Origin: Candidatus Thermokryptus sp. | GTDB lineage: Bacteria > Bacteroidota > Ignavibacteria > Kryptoniales > Kryptoniaceae | Assembly (NCBI GenBank): GCA_028276305.1 | Contig: JAPYWO010000036.1 | Location: forward strand, 1-8,368 | Direction: 5' to 3' | DNA: 8,368 bases | Shown: one piece after another, positions 6,610 through 8,368 of the stretch | Layout: each line of letters begins with the position of its first letter | Numbering within the stretch: position 1 is the first letter of the stretch | The notes under the pieces: generated by a model | What the model was told of the DNA's origin: nothing | The model's database searches: none | What the model saw: only the letters and a program-made list of their open reading frames with translations | Translations under genes and position numbers: made by a program

Positions 6610-7931
6610 AACCTTTCAGAATAAGTTTTATCTTTTACTTTTAATACAGAACCAACAAAAATTCCCTCTTTCAAACTTTCTGCTATTCCCTGAAAATTCC
6701 ACCTCCCATACCTACCTATTGAAAATATATCTTTTTCCACAAGCTTACCTAAAGAGTTCTCAATCCACCTGCTACCTGGTTTTCTCCATGTATAAGCAAC
6801 TTCAATCCATGTCGGGTCGGCAACCAAAACCTTCTTTATAAATCCATAATCTTTCAATTCATCTTCCGTATTTTTAATTATTGTTTTCAAATTTTCATCA
6901 GAGGGTTTTTCTCCACCCCTAAAAGCAAATTCTATATACAAAGAACCATACTTTTCAGGATTCCTTAACCTTTCTGGCAAAAATATAGGATCTACATTAG
7001 AGTAATATCCTATCCTATGAAAACCAGATAAACTATCGGGAACATATAACCAGTGAAACCCGTGTTTTGAGATTTTATTTTCTGCAAGTTCAACTCCCAT
7101 ATTCAATACTAAAACCGATGTATAAGGTTCCTCTTCATCTGAAATCCCTGTAATTTTAAGTATTTTATTCAGTGGTAAAGTTGAAATTAAAGCGTCATAT
7201 TCAAATTCTCTACCATCTGAAAGCACAAGGGTTTTTGTCTCAACATCTATTCTTTCAACTTTTGTTTCAAATTCAATATTACATAGATTTGCGATTTTCC
7301 AAGCTAAAAAATCAAGTCCATTTTCAGGATATACAAAGCTCACATTGTATCCCACATCTTTGTTAGGATTCCCCATAGCTCCTTCAATAACACTTTTTAT
7401 GTCAAAAGGTGTTTTGTAAGGGTCTTGCGGAGCTATTTCGGTATATAAACCTGCGGTATATCTTTGGTGAAAAGGAGCAAAGAAAATAGAAAATAGTGTT
7501 TCACCAAAATTAAGTTTCAGCCATTCTGCCATAGTGATACCATCTTGAATATGTGAATTTTTGCTATTGAGTAAAATTTCTTTTACAGCCTGGGAGGCTA
7601 TTTTATTTCCCAAAGCGTAAAGATTGTTCTGTATAGGGTAATCAACAAATTTATACTTTAGTTCTTTTGTTTGATCAAGGTTTCCAGCAAAAAATACAGC
7701 TGATTTTCTAAAATATCTTTTGCATTTTGAGAACTTATTTATAAGGTCAAGGATAAATTTGTCTCCGCCGAAAATCCAGTGTCCGCCACCGATTTCAAAA
7801 CGGAAACCTTCTTTTTGATATGAGGCACAAATACCACCGGGTTTATCACTTGCTTCAAAAATTTTAAAGCCCGATGTCAAACCAGCTCCAAGTCCTGTAA
7901 AACCAGCACCTATTATGAATGTATTACCCAC
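6606..7931 (-). CDS. FAD-dependent oxidoreductase, UDP-galactopyranose mutase-like
   Basis: This 441-residue flavoprotein has an N-terminal dinucleotide-binding fold, FIIGAGFTGLGAG (5-17), with the acidic strand end FEASDKPGGICASY (25-38) and FEIGGGHWIFGG (45-56). Other marks are YPIQNNLYAL (98-107), FAPFHQRYTAG (151-161), the FAD-side segment DALISTLP (246-253), and a C-terminal SIGRYGRWNFQG (404-415). The YPxQNNL and GRxGxW elements occur in UDP-galactopyranose mutases and their relatives, which convert UDP-galactopyranose to UDP-galactofuranose with reduced FAD. Assignment to that exact reaction is inference, since many polysaccharide-locus amine-oxidase-like proteins look similar. The N-terminal fold is shorter than usual after the glycine loop. 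The start is GTG at 7931, chosen because AGAGAG (7944-7939) sits about eight bases upstream and the Rossmann strand begins at once. It follows the flippase gene after 25 bases and overlaps the GT2 gene by 4. Confidence 0.8.
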   Translation of the reverse strand: MGNTFIIGAGFTGLGAGLTSGFKIFEASDKPGGICASYQKEGFRFEIGGGHWIFGGDKFILDLINKFSKCKRYFRKSAVFFAGNLDQTKELKYKFVDYPIQNNLYALGNKIASQAVKEILLNSKNSHIQDGITMAEWLKLNFGETLFSIFFAPFHQRYTAGLYTEIAPQDPYKTPFDIKSVIEGAMGNPNKDVGYNVSFVYPENGLDFLAWKIANLCNIEFETKVERIDVETKTLVLSDGREFEYDALISTLPLNKILKITGISDEEEPYTSVLVLNMGVELAENKISKHGFHWLYVPDSLSGFHRIGYYSNVDPIFLPERLRNPEKYGSLYIEFAFRGGEKPSDENLKTIIKNTEDELKDYGFIKKVLVADPTWIEVAYTWRKPGSRWIENSLGKLVEKDIFSIGRYGRWNFQGIAESLKEGIFVGSVLKVKDKTYSERL

Positions 7932-7938
7932 CGTAAAA

Positions 7939-7946
7939 TCTCTCTT
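7939..7946 (-). promoter_or_regulatory. Ribosome binding site for the GTG start of the mutase-like gene
   Basis: AAGAGAGA on the minus strand lies in the 25-base gap after the flippase stop, with its GAGAG core eight bases before GTG 7931. It supports this GTG, which has no ATG alternative close by. Confidence 0.55.
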
Positions 7947-7956
7947 TTATTAGTTT

Positions 7957-8368
7957 TCAAATCTCACGACTTTTTACTACTCCTGTTATAAACCTTGAAT
8001 AAAATTTAAAGTCAACGATTTTTATTCCTTTCGTCTCAAGCAAAATTATAAAAGCACTCGTTATATATATTTCAGTTATCAGCCATGAAACTGAGCTTCC
8101 AATTTCCGCGAGTTTATAATCAAGCAACACATTTAAAAGCAAATTTATAATTGATCCACCCATAACCACTTTAAAAAAATCCTTATCCATTTTCAAGTTT
8201 AAAGTCGTTTGAATTCCATAAAGATTTGAAAGACCAATGATAAACGGGAAAAAGGATAAAATTCTCACGACATTAATTGATGGCAAATACCGATCTCCTA
8301 AAAAAACCTTCACTAAGATAGGGGCAAAAATAAGCAAAAAAATACTTGCGGGTAAGGTGAGCGCAGAT
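7957..8368 (-). CDS. Polysaccharide flippase (Wzx/MOP superfamily), C-terminal part
   Basis: The frame is open at the right window edge (SALTLPASIFLLIFAPILV is read before any start), so only the last 137 codons are present. It contains IFLLIFAPILVKVFLGDRYL and INVVRILSFFPFIIGLSNLYG, then LNLKMDKDFFKVVMGGSIINLLLNVLL and a helix around VSWLITEIYITSAFIILLE. The pattern of apolar helix, FAP, GDRYLPS, then VLRILSF-like is typical of the region linking the two halves of Wzx/PST-type exporters. They flip undecaprenyl-linked repeat units across the inner membrane. The final helices look few for a full C-terminal half, so the protein may be slightly short at this end. It is the first gene in the window in transcription order. 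Confidence 0.82.
   Translation of the reverse strand, partial: SALTLPASIFLLIFAPILVKVFLGDRYLPSINVVRILSFFPFIIGLSNLYGIQTTLNLKMDKDFFKVVMGGSIINLLLNVLLDYKLAEIGSSVSWLITEIYITSAFIILLETKGIKIVDFKFYSRFITGVVKSREI

Noticed and set aside
6593..6841. Plus-strand open frame of 82 codons
   Set aside because: It is antisense to the well-supported end of the mutase-like gene, with no domain or ribosome site.
7172..7366. Plus-strand open frame of 64 codons
   Set aside because: It is a shadow of the mutase-like gene on the opposite strand.
1..8368. CRISPR array, tRNA or rRNA genes
   Set aside because: No spaced short repeats, cloverleaf-like segments or rRNA-like stretches were seen.

Overview
The window is a piece of a bacterial cell-surface polysaccharide locus (O-antigen, capsule or exopolysaccharide type). 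It is AT-rich, with heavy use of AGA/AGG arginine and ATA isoleucine codons. A flippase, an O-antigen ligase/polymerase-type protein and several glycosyltransferases point to a Gram-negative or otherwise envelope-polysaccharide-producing bacterium. The low GC and codon style would fit a Bacteroidota/Ignavibacteria-like or related thermophilic lineage, but that is a weak impression; nothing here fixes the taxon.

All host genes read on the minus strand, so transcription runs from high to low coordinates. In that order: the C-terminal part of a Wzx-type flippase (cut by the window end); a UDP-galactopyranose-mutase-like flavoprotein; an intact GT2 glycosyltransferase of GlfT2-like layout; a short gap holding the 5' remnant of a membrane-protein gene; a decayed insertion element; the C-terminal half of a second GT2 glycosyltransferase; an O-antigen ligase/polymerase-family membrane protein; a long ORF joining a GT4 glycosyltransferase to a Gfo/Idh-type oxidoreductase; and the first 113 codons of a zinc-type alcohol dehydrogenase (cut at base 1). 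Genes are tightly packed, with two ATGA stop/start overlaps (4289-4292 and 6606-6609), a 1-base gap (340) and a 25-base gap (7932-7956), so they look like one operon. No promoter or terminator is convincing inside the window, and no gene-free stretch exceeds about 300 bases.

The likely joint role is assembly and export of a repeat-unit glycan. The mutase-like enzyme and the GlfT2-like GT2 may supply and transfer galactofuranose. The GT4 adds another sugar, the Gfo/Idh and alcohol dehydrogenase proteins modify a sugar, the flippase moves the lipid-linked unit, and the ligase/polymerase joins it.

Two places deserve attention. At 4920-5478 an insertion element has lost the 5' half of its transposase but kept both inverted ends; it sits between parts of two different genes, so a rearrangement removed DNA here. 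At about 1774-1797 the GT4 and oxidoreductase reading frames are joined across a run of seven T. One T fewer would restore separate genes with a TTGA stop/start overlap behind a good ribosome binding site. I see no wholly new system; the novelty is in these remodelling scars.
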